The position numbers and the translations under genes are program-made. Below, piece by piece: positions 1 to 7,843 of a stretch of DNA of 36,276 nt. This DNA is from Alphaproteobacteria bacterium (GTDB lineage: Bacteria; Pseudomonadota; Alphaproteobacteria; UBA8366; GCA-2717185): assembly GCA_021774435.1 (NCBI GenBank), contig JAJFJB010000471.1, positions 1 through 36,276 of the forward strand, in the 5' to 3' direction. Each line of letters begins with the position of its first letter. Position 1 is the first letter of the stretch. The notes under the pieces were generated by a model. That model was not told the DNA's origin and made no database searches. It was given only the letters and a program-made list of their open reading frames with translations.

Positions 1-1
1 G

Positions 2-529
2 GGCTTTGGCGGTATTACCCGCAACCTACAGATAGACAAGCCGATTGTCGCCGCAGTCAATGGCTATGCCGTCGGCGGCGGACTCGAATTGGCACTTGCC
101 TGCGATATCCGGTTCTGCACCCCGCATGCGATGTTTGGCGATCAGGATGTGAATTGGGGCTTTCATGCCTGCGATGGCGGGCTTATTCGCCTGCCGCAGA
201 TTGTCGGGATGGGCAACGCCATGGAAATGATCCTCGGCGGAGAGTTGATCAACGCAGAACACGCCTTCCGTATCGGCCTCGTTAACCGGATCTATCCACA
301 GACCGACTTGCTATCCGAGACCATGGCCTATGCCGAAAAGCTCGCGACCCGGGGGCCGCTGGCACAACGTTTCGCCAAAAACGTCATGATGAAAGCCGCC
401 GACATGCCGATGGATGAAGCGTTGCTCTTGGAGAGCCGTTCCTTCCGGGATCTGGGCGACACGGAGGATTTGCAAGAAGGCACCGCGGCGTTCCGGGAGA
501 AACGGCAGGCCGTCTTCAAGGGGCGGTGA
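2..529 (+). CDS. Enoyl-CoA hydratase/isomerase family protein, 5' end cut by window
   Basis: This is the C-terminal part of a crotonase-fold enzyme; the reading frame is open from base 2 and the start lies outside the window. The visible 175 residues begin inside the oxyanion-hole half of the fold. The stretch AAVNGYAVGGGLELALACD is the classic crotonase segment that precedes the DIRFCTPHAMFG strand. Crotonases hydrate or isomerise acyl-CoA thioesters in the cytosol. Where many enoyl-CoA hydratases carry the second catalytic glutamate, this protein reads HACDGG, so simple hydratase chemistry is not assured. The C-terminus (AAFREKRQAVFKG) is typical of the family. A CaiB-type CoA transferase follows about 100 to 140 bases downstream on the same strand, so the two may act on the same acyl-CoA. 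The fold is certain and the substrate is unknown. Confidence 0.9.
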   Translation, partial: GFGGITRNLQIDKPIVAAVNGYAVGGGLELALACDIRFCTPHAMFGDQDVNWGFHACDGGLIRLPQIVGMGNAMEMILGGELINAEHAFRIGLVNRIYPQTDLLSETMAYAEKLATRGPLAQRFAKNVMMKAADMPMDEALLLESRSFRDLGDTEDLQEGTAAFREKRQAVFKGR

Positions 530-669
530 AGTTCACTCGTGGCGGCGCCCTTCAATTGCCGGGTGACGTTCGCTAGGCTTGCTGGAAATGCAATACCAAC
601 AAATCAGGCGCGTGCGCCGGAAAGAGAGTTCCCATTTCTGAACAACTTCCCCTGACCGGGATCCGGGTC

Positions 670-1845
670 ATGGATATTGGTCAACTGATTGCGGGGCCAT
701 TCGGGGCCACGATGTTGGGCGATTTCGGCGCCGAGGTGATCAAGGTCGAGCAGCCGGGCATCGGCGACGCGTTGCGCGGAACCCCGGCCGACGGCAAGGC
801 CAACCGTTCGGGAAATTGGCTGGTCGAGGCCCGTAACAAGAAATCGATTACGTTGAATATGCGCGTCGAGGCCGGGCAAAATATAGTCAAGGAACTCGTA
901 AAACAGACTGATGTCCTTTTCGAAAATTTCACCCCCGGTACGCTGGAGCGCTGGAATTTGGGTTGGGAGGATCTGCATGCCGTCAATCCGCGTCTAATTA
1001 TGGTCCGGGTTTCGGGTTACGGACAGGAAGGACCGTACTCCAAGCGATCCGGATATGACCGTATCGCTCTCGGCTTTTCCGGTTACATGTACCCGACCGG
1101 TTTCCCCGATCGCTTTCCGGTCCGGCCGGCCTTTCCGACTGCCGATTACAATACGGGCACCTTTGGTGCGTTGGCTGCGATGTTTGCGCTTTATCAGCGC
1201 GACATGCAGGGCGGGCCCGATGCAGAAGGGCAGCTAATCGACCTCGCGCTGTATGAAGCCCCGTTCCGCATTACGGCTGATATGATGCACAAGCACGCAC
1301 TGACCGGGGTTAACCGCGAGCGGATCGGCAACCGAAATCCCACCTTTGCCCCCGCGGGTACGTTCGAGACAAAAGATGGACGCTATGTCCAAATCGCGGC
1401 GGGCGGCGACGGCACTTTCCTTCGCCTTGCCGAGGCGATGGGCATGCCGGAATTGGCGCAAGATCCACGCTATGCCAAAAGCAAGGACCGGATCGAACAC
1501 CCGGACGAACTCGAAAAGATTCTCGCCGACTGGATCGCTGAGCGAGACTTTCACGATATCGAAGAGCGACTAATTGGCAACAATGTACCTTTCGGTGGCA
1601 TCTACACCGCCAGCGATATCGCGGAGGACCCGCATTACGCTGCGCGGGAGAACATCGTCGATATCCCGGACGACGAAATTGGTTCCGTTCGCATGCCCGC
1701 CGCCTTGCCGAAATTGAAGGGCACCCCTGGCCGCATCAGCCATGCCGGTCCGCCCCTCGGACAGCATAATGCGGAGATCTATGGTGGGATGTTGGGTATG
1801 TCGGACGCCGAGCTCGAAGCGCTCAAGTCCGAAGGAGTCGTCTAG
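670..1845 (+). CDS. CaiB/BaiF family (class III) CoA transferase
   Basis: The product is a class III CoA transferase, which moves CoA between carboxylic acids through enzyme-bound anhydrides. The N-terminus (VMDIGQLIAGPFGATMLGDFGAEVIKVEQPG) and the segments RNKKSITLNM, ENFTPGTLERW and VSGYGQEGPYSKRSGYDRIA are family hallmarks. At the catalytic position (formyl-CoA transferase Asp169) it reads LALYEAPFR, so Glu196 replaces Asp; this variant occurs in other CaiB homologues. ATG 670 is the first conventional start, but it falls inside the conserved first strand. In-frame codons upstream (ISEQLPLTGIRV) match the usual family N-terminus, and a purine-rich AAAGAGAG lies at 621-628, so initiation at ATT 634 is possible. 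The gene ends in a CTAG shared with the convergent gene. The family call is very strong; the substrate is unknown. Confidence 0.93.
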   Translation: MDIGQLIAGPFGATMLGDFGAEVIKVEQPGIGDALRGTPADGKANRSGNWLVEARNKKSITLNMRVEAGQNIVKELVKQTDVLFENFTPGTLERWNLGWEDLHAVNPRLIMVRVSGYGQEGPYSKRSGYDRIALGFSGYMYPTGFPDRFPVRPAFPTADYNTGTFGALAAMFALYQRDMQGGPDAEGQLIDLALYEAPFRITADMMHKHALTGVNRERIGNRNPTFAPAGTFETKDGRYVQIAAGGDGTFLRLAEAMGMPELAQDPRYAKSKDRIEHPDELEKILADWIAERDFHDIEERLIGNNVPFGGIYTASDIAEDPHYAARENIVDIPDDEIGSVRMPAALPKLKGTPGRISHAGPPLGQHNAEIYGGMLGMSDAELEALKSEGVV

Positions 1846-2666
1846 GCAGCGCCGCCATATTTACGAAGGGATTTTGGCAACACCTGGATGTCTTCCTGAG
1901 CGATGGTCACATTCGACCATAAAAGATGCTTGCATCCGGTCAGGATGAGTGAGCCGTCGTAGCATTGAAAAAGGCGGCTTTCGAAATGTGCCGGGTCGTG
2001 CATCGAGTCGATGTGGTTATCCGCAATCTCGAAGACGGCGAAGAGATCCTTGCGGACAAAGAAGCCGTTCCATTCGGTCGTCGCAATCAGTTCGTAGCCC
2101 TTCGACTTGCCGAGTTCGATGAGGGCGAGGAGCGAGCAACCCTGGTTGACGGCAGGGTCGTCGTCCTGAACGAAGATCACATCGTTTGGTACGCTGGGAT
2201 TGAACTCGATGACGACCAGGCGGGGCGAGAAGTCTGTCAGTGAATTCCAGATGTGCCAATCGAGCCCGTCGACATCGATGCAAAGCAGATCGAGATCCTG
2301 CGGCGCGCCTGACTGGGAGAGAATTGCGTCGAGCCTGTTTTCGCCGTTGGTTTCCACAAGGCTATTGATCGTTGTAACGCTTTCTTTGCCGGCATATTCC
2401 GCTTGCAACTCTTGGAACTTATCCGGGCTCGCCTCGATTTGCAGGCCCGCCCAACCGGCATTGTTCAGCAAGTTCCAAGTGTTGCTGTAGAGCTTGCCGT
2501 CCCAGGCACCGAATTCGACACAATACTGATTGGCCGTCCCGGCAGTCTCGAAAACTTTCTCGATGATGCCATCTTCACCGCGCTGCGATGTGACCTTCTT
2601 CGTGAACTTCCGCAAATAGGCTGATTCCGGTTTGACACGGGACGTTCTCTTGAATTGCAATTGCAT
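1842..2666 (-). CDS. FkbM-like / class I SAM-dependent methyltransferase-like protein
   Basis: A 274-residue soluble protein. Its core motif SQRGEDGIIEKVF, followed by YCVEFGAWDGKLYSNTWNL, resembles a SAM-binding motif I region (VEFGAWDG) as in FkbM-type methyltransferases. LQIEASPDKFQEL would supply the acidic motif II residue, and LDLLCIDVDGLDWHIW and PRLVVIEFNPS resemble later strands of a Rossmann-type methyltransferase. The start at ATG 2664-2666 is preceded by AAGGGAAG; the frame stays open further upstream, but those residues look non-coding. The gene is convergent with the CoA transferase and the two share the stop tetranucleotide CTAG. It has no polysaccharide or glycosyltransferase neighbours, so the acceptor cannot be guessed. 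The fold assignment is by motif only, and a non-methyltransferase role is possible. Confidence 0.7.
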   Translation of the reverse strand: MQLQFKRTSRVKPESAYLRKFTKKVTSQRGEDGIIEKVFETAGTANQYCVEFGAWDGKLYSNTWNLLNNAGWAGLQIEASPDKFQELQAEYAGKESVTTINSLVETNGENRLDAILSQSGAPQDLDLLCIDVDGLDWHIWNSLTDFSPRLVVIEFNPSVPNDVIFVQDDDPAVNQGCSLLALIELGKSKGYELIATTEWNGFFVRKDLFAVFEIADNHIDSMHDPAHFESRLFQCYDGSLILTGCKHLLWSNVTIAQEDIQVLPKSLRKYGGAA

Positions 2667-2961
2667 GGCACTTCCCTTGATTGCTCTTGCGCAATATAGC
2701 CGAGGCGCGCTGGGAAATGGGCTAATTCTATGAAAGAGGGTTCGAATTTCCGGTCGCACTCGAACCTCAGATCCCCGAGAAAAGAGGCAAGGCCATCGCA
2801 CGCATGCCAGATGCCCGATTTTCATTAAAGTTTCGGCGTAGGTTGGCACTACGCGACGGATTTAACAGGGGAACACGGTGCAGCTTATTGTATCATATCT
2901 TGCAAGCAATGCTTCGCAATGAAGCCGCGTCTGACACAATTGACCAGTTAGGGACAGCATT
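2667..2961. other. Divergent intergenic region
   Basis: This 295-base region separates the minus-strand methyltransferase-like gene from the plus-strand lipoprotein gene, so it should hold promoters for both. It is AT-richer than the flanking genes, especially around 2880-2960. I see a weak imperfect dyad near 2901-2918 and no convincing sigma-70 promoter, terminator or RNA gene. Confidence 0.4.
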
Positions 2962-3918
2962 TTGATACGTAAAAATAGTTTCGCGCTTGTTTTGATACTA
3001 TCCGCATTGGGCCTCTTGTTGAGCGCTTGCGTTGGCAACCTGAAGCAATTGGCGGGGACAAGCAGCAGCGCGTATCAACCCAGTCAGATTTCATCAACCA
3101 CCGTGCCTGAAGCGATTACGGCGGGTGACGTCCAAGCACTTGAACCTGGAGTTTCATACCAGGTGTTTACGGTCCTCGGTCCCAGCGGAAAGGCGCAACG
3201 AGTATGGCTTTATTTTCCCGAACCGATGCCCAAAACGAAGCTGCCGTTAGTTATCGTTCCTCCGGCAGGGGGGAGAGTCTTTACCGCGCCTATTTTGACG
3301 CACCGGGATCAACCTGAACATTTACCCTATGTCAGGGCCGGATATGCGGTCGTGTCCTTCAGTATCTTAGGTGAACTAGGACGCAGCGCGCGCACGAAGC
3401 AGATACTGGCGGCAGCGCGGCTTTATCGCGATGGTGAAGCGGGGACGAACAGTGGGCGTGCCGCGCTGAATTTGGCAATGAGCCGCTTACCGATTGACCC
3501 AGATCGCATTTACGCCGCGGGCCATAGCTCGGCGGGAAGGCTGGTGCTGTTAATGACAGCAACGGATCCAAGGATACGTGCGGTCGCGGCCTATTCGCCC
3601 GTCGCCGACGTTATGGCGTATCTCGACTCAAAACTGGTCAATGCGCTGGACCGAGATCAACCGGGATACAGAAATTTCTTGGAATGGAGTTCACCGACGT
3701 CGCAAATTGACCAACTGACGGTACCGGTTTTCCTGTTCCATGCGATGGATGATGCGGCAACGATCTATTTCCAAACGCGAGATCTTTACGAAACGCTCAA
3801 AGAAACCAACACGAATGTGAAGTTTCTCGACGTCGAGACGGGCGGTCACTACAAGCCGATGACCGATGTGGGCATCCCAGCCGGCATTGCCTGGTTCAAT
3901 TCGTTGCCGAAACGCTAA
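2962..3918 (+). CDS. Lipoprotein alpha/beta-hydrolase (dienelactone hydrolase / S9-like fold)
   Basis: A 318-residue protein starting at TTG 2962 behind AGGGAC (2949-2954). Residues 1-23 form a lipoprotein signal peptide: basic MIRKNS, a hydrophobic core, and lipobox LLSAC with Cys23. It should therefore be lipid-anchored, probably facing the periplasm. The catalytic domain (about 70-318) is an alpha/beta-hydrolase. PLVIVPPAGGR forms the oxyanion strand, YAAGHSSAGR carries the probable nucleophile Ser189, AMDDAA supplies Asp263 or Asp264, and GGHYKP supplies His296. The nucleophile elbow reads G-H-S-S-A rather than the usual G-x-S-x-G. The enzyme could be an esterase or a peptidase-like hydrolase; the substrate is unknown. 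It is followed by the beta-propeller gene after 113 bases. Confidence 0.82.
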   Translation: MIRKNSFALVLILSALGLLLSACVGNLKQLAGTSSSAYQPSQISSTTVPEAITAGDVQALEPGVSYQVFTVLGPSGKAQRVWLYFPEPMPKTKLPLVIVPPAGGRVFTAPILTHRDQPEHLPYVRAGYAVVSFSILGELGRSARTKQILAAARLYRDGEAGTNSGRAALNLAMSRLPIDPDRIYAAGHSSAGRLVLLMTATDPRIRAVAAYSPVADVMAYLDSKLVNALDRDQPGYRNFLEWSSPTSQIDQLTVPVFLFHAMDDAATIYFQTRDLYETLKETNTNVKFLDVETGGHYKPMTDVGIPAGIAWFNSLPKR

Positions 3919-4031
3919 TCCACGCCACTCTGAAGCGGGCTTCGTGGACAGGCTCCGGTCCCGTATGCTGTGATAGCGAATTCTAATGGTTGGAGCAATC
4001 ACGGCTCCGCTATGCAATGGGAGAATCGATC

Positions 4032-5087
4032 ATGGGCGCTACGGTATTCGCGGGAGCGGCATTTTGGGATAAGGCGGCAAGCGGAACGCGGACGCAGGGC
4101 TTGTTCAGCCTCGATGCGGGGTCGGCGGAATGGCGCGCGGTGACGGGCGGCTTGCCTGACCCGGTTGAAGTCCGTTGTATCGCCCGGCGCGGCACAGACA
4201 CGGTCTATGTCGGTACCCAGGCCGGGCCGTATCGCAGCACGGATGGCGGTGCGACTTTTTCGCCGATGGAACTACCGGGATCGCCGGGTCCGGATACGGT
4301 CGTCTGGTCGATCCTGCCGCTCGACGATGGCGGGTTGCTGGTCGGCACCCAGGGCACGCTGATCTATCGCAGCGATGATGAGGGCGCGAACTGGCGCTTG
4401 CTCTCCGTACCGCAACCGGCGGGCGCGGTGCAGATGGGATTTCCGCTTCGCGTGATCCGCATGATCGCAGACCCGAGCAATGCCAAGGAAATCTATGCCG
4501 GCTTGGAAGTCGGTGGTGTGGTACGCAGCCTCGATGGCGGCGAGAGCTGGACCGATATCAGCGGTGGCTTGATGGAATATGTCAAACAGGATGCCTTCAA
4601 GAGCCGGATCGGCAGCGACCAGGACCAGGAAGGCATGATGGACAGTCACGCTTTGGCAATTAGCCCGGCCAAGCCCGGTACGGTCTTTCTCGCCAATCGC
4701 ATGGGGCTGTTCCGCAGCGATGACAAAGGCGATAGCTGGAATTTCATGGATGTCGGCCGGTTCTCGCCGCTGACCTATGCCCGGGACGTGATCGTCAGTC
4801 CGCATGATCCGAACACACTCTTCGCTGCGCTGAGTATAGCGGCTCTGAGCGACGAAGGCTCGCTCTACCGCAGCACCGATCTCGGTGAGACTTGGAACCG
4901 TTTCGACAATGGGGTGTCGATGGAAAGCACGCTCATGAATATCGGGCCCAGCCTGTCGAGCGCGGACCGCGTCTATTGCGCGGCACGGCAGGGACAGGTG
5001 TTCGGTACCGAGGATGGCGGCGCGACCTGGCGTACATTGCCGCTTCCGGCGGGCGTGTCGGGCGTCTACGCGGTGGACAGCGCCTAA
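4032..5087 (+). CDS. BNR/Asp-box repeat beta-propeller protein
   Basis: A 351-residue protein made almost wholly of Asp-box (BNR) repeats. At least six copies of the S-x-D-x-G-x-[TS]-[WF] signature are visible: YRSTDGGATF, YRSDDEGANW, VRSLDGGESW, FRSDDKGDSW, YRSTDLGETW and FGTEDGGATW. This predicts a beta-propeller like those of sialidases and sortilin-type domains. The ATG at 4032 is preceded by GGGAG (4019-4023) and fits better than an upstream in-frame ATG at 3990. There is no signal peptide, so the protein is probably cytosolic. The sialidase catalytic residues (Arg triad, Tyr/Glu pair) are not evident, so a glycosidase name is not justified. Such proteins often sit beside sugar-acid or aromatic catabolic genes, and here a sugar-acid dehydratase follows. 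Confidence 0.85.
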   Translation: MGATVFAGAAFWDKAASGTRTQGLFSLDAGSAEWRAVTGGLPDPVEVRCIARRGTDTVYVGTQAGPYRSTDGGATFSPMELPGSPGPDTVVWSILPLDDGGLLVGTQGTLIYRSDDEGANWRLLSVPQPAGAVQMGFPLRVIRMIADPSNAKEIYAGLEVGGVVRSLDGGESWTDISGGLMEYVKQDAFKSRIGSDQDQEGMMDSHALAISPAKPGTVFLANRMGLFRSDDKGDSWNFMDVGRFSPLTYARDVIVSPHDPNTLFAALSIAALSDEGSLYRSTDLGETWNRFDNGVSMESTLMNIGPSLSSADRVYCAARQGQVFGTEDGGATWRTLPLPAGVSGVYAVDSA

Positions 5088-5128
5088 TTTCGTCACTGAA
5101 AATTTTACTGGTTTAATTGAAGTGTCGG

Positions 5129-5140
5129 CGTGCCGGCACG
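5129..5140. promoter_or_regulatory. Perfect 12-bp palindrome upstream of the dehydratase gene
   Basis: CGTGCCGGCACG is an uninterrupted palindrome lying about 69 bases before the preferred start of the IlvD/Edd gene and 41 bases after the propeller gene stop. It could be an operator for a dimeric regulator. It lacks a T tract, so a terminator is less likely. No cognate regulator is encoded next to it. Confidence 0.35.
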
Positions 5141-5208
5141 GTTTGTCATGTATGCTCAAACCGTCTAGGTGATGACACGTAACACACATGTATGGAATGG
5201 GGCGCGAG

Positions 5209-6948
5209 ATGAGCGGTAAGAAAAAGGACTACAAGGATTTCCGCAGCTACAAATGGTTTGGGGTCGACGATCTCCGCGCCTTCGGCCATCGCTCGCGCGC
5301 CATGCAAATGGGGTACGACGCAGCCGATTGGAACGGCAAGCCCGTTATCGGCATCGTCAATACCTGGTCCGACATCAACCAGTGCCATGCGCATTTCAAG
5401 GAACGTATCGAGCCGGTGAAGCGCGGCATCCTGCAGGCAGGCGGTTTTCCCATCGAACTGCCGGCGATCTCGCTGTCGGAGCCGGTCGTGAAGCCTTCGA
5501 CGATGCTGTACCGGAATTTCCTCGCCATGGAGACGGAGGAGTTGCTGCGCTCGCACCCCATCGACGCCTGCGTATTGATGGGCGGCTGCGACAAGACCAC
5601 GCCGGGTCTCATCATGGGGGCGTTGTCGATGGATGTGCCGACGATCTACTTCCCGGCCGGGCCGATGCTGAACGGCAACTGGAAGGGCAAGACCCTGGGC
5701 AGCGGTTCGGATTCCTGGAAATACTGGGACGATCTGCGCGAAGGCAAGATCACCCAGGACGACTGGACTGAGGTAGAGGAGGGGATCGCCCGCTCCTTCG
5801 GACACTGCATGACCATGGGCACGGCCAGCACGATGACGTCGATCGCCGAGACCTTGGGCTTTATTCTGCCCGGCGGTGCGTCGATCCCGGCGCCGGACGC
5901 CAATCATATCCGCCTGGCGACGCATAGTGGCCGGCGCATCGTCGAAATGGCTTGGGAAGATTTGAAGCCGAGCGATATGCTGACGCGCAAATCCTTCGAG
6001 AATGCGATCGCCGCGGCGATGGCGATGGGCTGTTCGACCAATGCCATCATTCACGTCGTCGCCATGGGGCGGCGCGCCGGCTTCGATATCAGTCTCGACG
6101 ATTTCGACGCGATCGGCCGCAAGGTACCGGTCATCGCCAATATACGTCCGAATGGCGATACCTATCTGATGGAAGATTTCTATTATGCGGGCGGCCTGAA
6201 GGGCATGCTGAAGCGGATCGAGGCGCATCTCCACACCGAGGCGTTGACCGTTACGGGGAAATCGATTGGCGAGAATCTCGCGACGGCGGAAGTCTATAAC
6301 GACGACATCATCCGGACGCTCGACAATCCGATTTACGAGTCCGGCGCTCTTGTTGTGCTCAAGGGCAATTTGGCACCCGACGGCTGCGTGATGAAGGTCT
6401 CGGCAATGGACAGAAAATTTCTAAACCATTCCGGGCCGGCAATGGTGTTCGACGATTACCCGGCGATGAAGGCTGCCATCAATGATGAGAATATCGACGC
6501 GACGGAGGACACGGTGCTGATCCTCCGCAACGCAGGGCCGATGGGCGGTCCGGGTATGCCGGAATGGGGCATGTTGCCGGTGCCAACAAAGCTCGTGAAG
6601 CAGGGCGTGCGCGACATGATGCGGATTTCCGACGCCCGTATGAGCGGCACCAGCTATGGTGCCTGTGTGCTGCATGTCGCGCCGGAATCCTATGTCGGCG
6701 GTCCGCTAGGATTGGTTCAAAGCGGCGACATGATCACCGTGGATGTAGAGAAACGGTTGATCCAGATGGAAGTAGACGATGCGGAACTGGAACGCCGCAA
6801 GGCGGCTTGGAAACCGCTGCCGCCGCGCTATGAACGGGGTTATGGTTATGTCTTCTCGAAACATATCGAGCAGGCACCGGATGGCTGCGACTTCGACTTT
6901 TTGAAGACGGAATTCGGCGCTCCGGTCGCCGAGCCGGACATTTTTTAG
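5209..6948 (+). CDS. IlvD/Edd family dehydratase, L-arabinonate dehydratase type
   Basis: A 579-residue iron-sulfur dehydratase that removes water from a 2,3-dihydroxy acid to give a 2-keto-3-deoxy acid. Three conserved cysteines are visible in SDINQCHAHF, LMGGCDKTTPG and SFGHCMTMGTAS. Counted from ATG 5209 they fall at 59, 127 and 200, with the metal-binding Lys of CDKTTPG at 129. As I recall, these are the [2Fe-2S] ligand and carbamylated-lysine positions of the Rhizobium L-arabinonate dehydratase, which supports this start over ATG 5188; a GGGG at 5199-5202 is the likely ribosome site. The active-site serine lies in SDARMSGTSYG. The AMQMGYDAADWNGKPVIGIVNTW opening is typical of sugar-acid dehydratases rather than of biosynthetic IlvD. 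An RraA-like aldolase gene follows, which suggests aldonate breakdown. The exact sugar acid is not known. Confidence 0.9.
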   Translation: MSGKKKDYKDFRSYKWFGVDDLRAFGHRSRAMQMGYDAADWNGKPVIGIVNTWSDINQCHAHFKERIEPVKRGILQAGGFPIELPAISLSEPVVKPSTMLYRNFLAMETEELLRSHPIDACVLMGGCDKTTPGLIMGALSMDVPTIYFPAGPMLNGNWKGKTLGSGSDSWKYWDDLREGKITQDDWTEVEEGIARSFGHCMTMGTASTMTSIAETLGFILPGGASIPAPDANHIRLATHSGRRIVEMAWEDLKPSDMLTRKSFENAIAAAMAMGCSTNAIIHVVAMGRRAGFDISLDDFDAIGRKVPVIANIRPNGDTYLMEDFYYAGGLKGMLKRIEAHLHTEALTVTGKSIGENLATAEVYNDDIIRTLDNPIYESGALVVLKGNLAPDGCVMKVSAMDRKFLNHSGPAMVFDDYPAMKAAINDENIDATEDTVLILRNAGPMGGPGMPEWGMLPVPTKLVKQGVRDMMRISDARMSGTSYGACVLHVAPESYVGGPLGLVQSGDMITVDVEKRLIQMEVDDAELERRKAAWKPLPPRYERGYGYVFSKHIEQAPDGCDFDFLKTEFGAPVAEPDIF

Positions 6949-6971
6949 AGTTTATGTATCGCGCGGACCTT

Positions 6972-7063
6972 CCCCTCACCTAACCTCTCCCCAGGGAGAG
7001 GGATTGGGCTCTAGAGCTGTATCGACTTTTTTCTTCTCCCTGGGGAGAGGGCGGGATGAGGGG
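6972..7063. repeat. REP-like intergenic inverted repeat
   Basis: A perfect 16-base inverted repeat, CCTCTCCCCAGGGAGA at 6984-6999 and its complement at 7035-7050, is extended outward by imperfect CCCCTCA/TGAGGGG arms (6972-6978 and 7057-7063). The loop is about 35 bases. The CCCTCACC-CCTCTCCC style matches REP-like elements scattered between genes in many proteobacterial genomes. It sits between the dehydratase and aldolase genes and may form a stable RNA hairpin that separates their expression. Only one copy is present in this window. Confidence 0.75.
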
Positions 7064-7116
7064 ATTAACCGCGCAGGAACTGAATGCCAAATACTAGACG
7101 CAGGAGGCCATATCTC

Positions 7117-7839
7117 ATGAGCCAACCCCTCACCGCTGAAAACCGCGAACGCCTCAAAGGCGTGAGCACCGCGACTCTGACCACGGCACTGTTCAAGCGC
7201 GGGCTGCGCAACACTTTTATTCAGGATGTTCATCGCATCGATCCGAGCGGCGGCAGCATGGTTGGTGAGGCGTATACCTTGCGCTACATCCCGGCGCGCG
7301 AGGATCTTGATACACTCGAAGGGTTTAAGGACCCGGAGCATCCGCAGCGCAAGGCGGTCGAGGCGTGTCCGCCCGGCCATGTCTTTGTCATCGACAGCCG
7401 CAAGGATGCGCGCGCGGCCTCCGCCGGCAACATCCTGGTGACGCGGCTCATGAAGCGCGGTGTCGCCGGCGTTGTGACGGATGGCGGGTTTCGCGATGCG
7501 CCGGAGATTGCTGAGTTGGATATTCCCGCCTATCACCACCGGCCTTCCGCGCCGACCAATCTGACCCTGCATCGCGCCGTTGATATCGATGTGCCGATCG
7601 GCTGCGGCGATGTGCCCGTTTTTCCCAAAGACATCATCGTCGGCGACCGGGAAGGCGTGGTTGTCATTCCCGCCTCGATGGCGAATGGGGTCGCGGAAGA
7701 GGCGTTCGAAATGACGGCCTTCGAGGACTTTGTCGCGGAGGAAGTGATGAACGGCGCGACGATTGTGGGCCTCTACCCCGCGACGAAGGAAGAGACGCAC
7801 GCGAAATTCAAGGCTTGGCGCGCGGCGAACGGGCGATGA
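7117..7839 (+). CDS. RraA-like class II aldolase (HMG/CHA aldolase family)
   Basis: A 240-residue member of the RraA/4-hydroxy-4-methyl-2-oxoglutarate aldolase family. These enzymes use a divalent metal to cleave 4-hydroxy-2-oxo acids, releasing pyruvate. The start at ATG 7117 has an ideal AGGAGG at 7102-7107. The hallmark segments are VSTATLTTALFKRGL at the N-terminus, ASAGNILVTRLMKRGVAGVVTDGGFRDAPEI (Arg126 and Asp127 of the metal/substrate site) and the C-terminal IIVGDREGVVVIP. RraA proper inhibits RNase E, but it is shorter and lacks this catabolic context. The upstream dehydratase would make 2-keto-3-deoxy acids, which are 4-hydroxy-2-oxo acids and therefore fitting substrates. A gallate or protocatechuate pathway role is an alternative. 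Confidence 0.87.
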   Translation: MSQPLTAENRERLKGVSTATLTTALFKRGLRNTFIQDVHRIDPSGGSMVGEAYTLRYIPAREDLDTLEGFKDPEHPQRKAVEACPPGHVFVIDSRKDARAASAGNILVTRLMKRGVAGVVTDGGFRDAPEIAELDIPAYHHRPSAPTNLTLHRAVDIDVPIGCGDVPVFPKDIIVGDREGVVVIPASMANGVAEEAFEMTAFEDFVAEEVMNGATIVGLYPATKEETHAKFKAWRAANGR

Positions 7840-7843
7840 GCCG

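Noticed and set aside
4272-5189. 305-codon minus-strand frame opposite the propeller gene
   Set aside because: The real plus-strand gene has six Asp boxes; the antisense product has no recognisable motif.
5146-6234. 362-codon minus-strand frame opposite the dehydratase
   Set aside because: It is a shadow of the IlvD/Edd gene with an arginine- and histidine-rich, domainless product.
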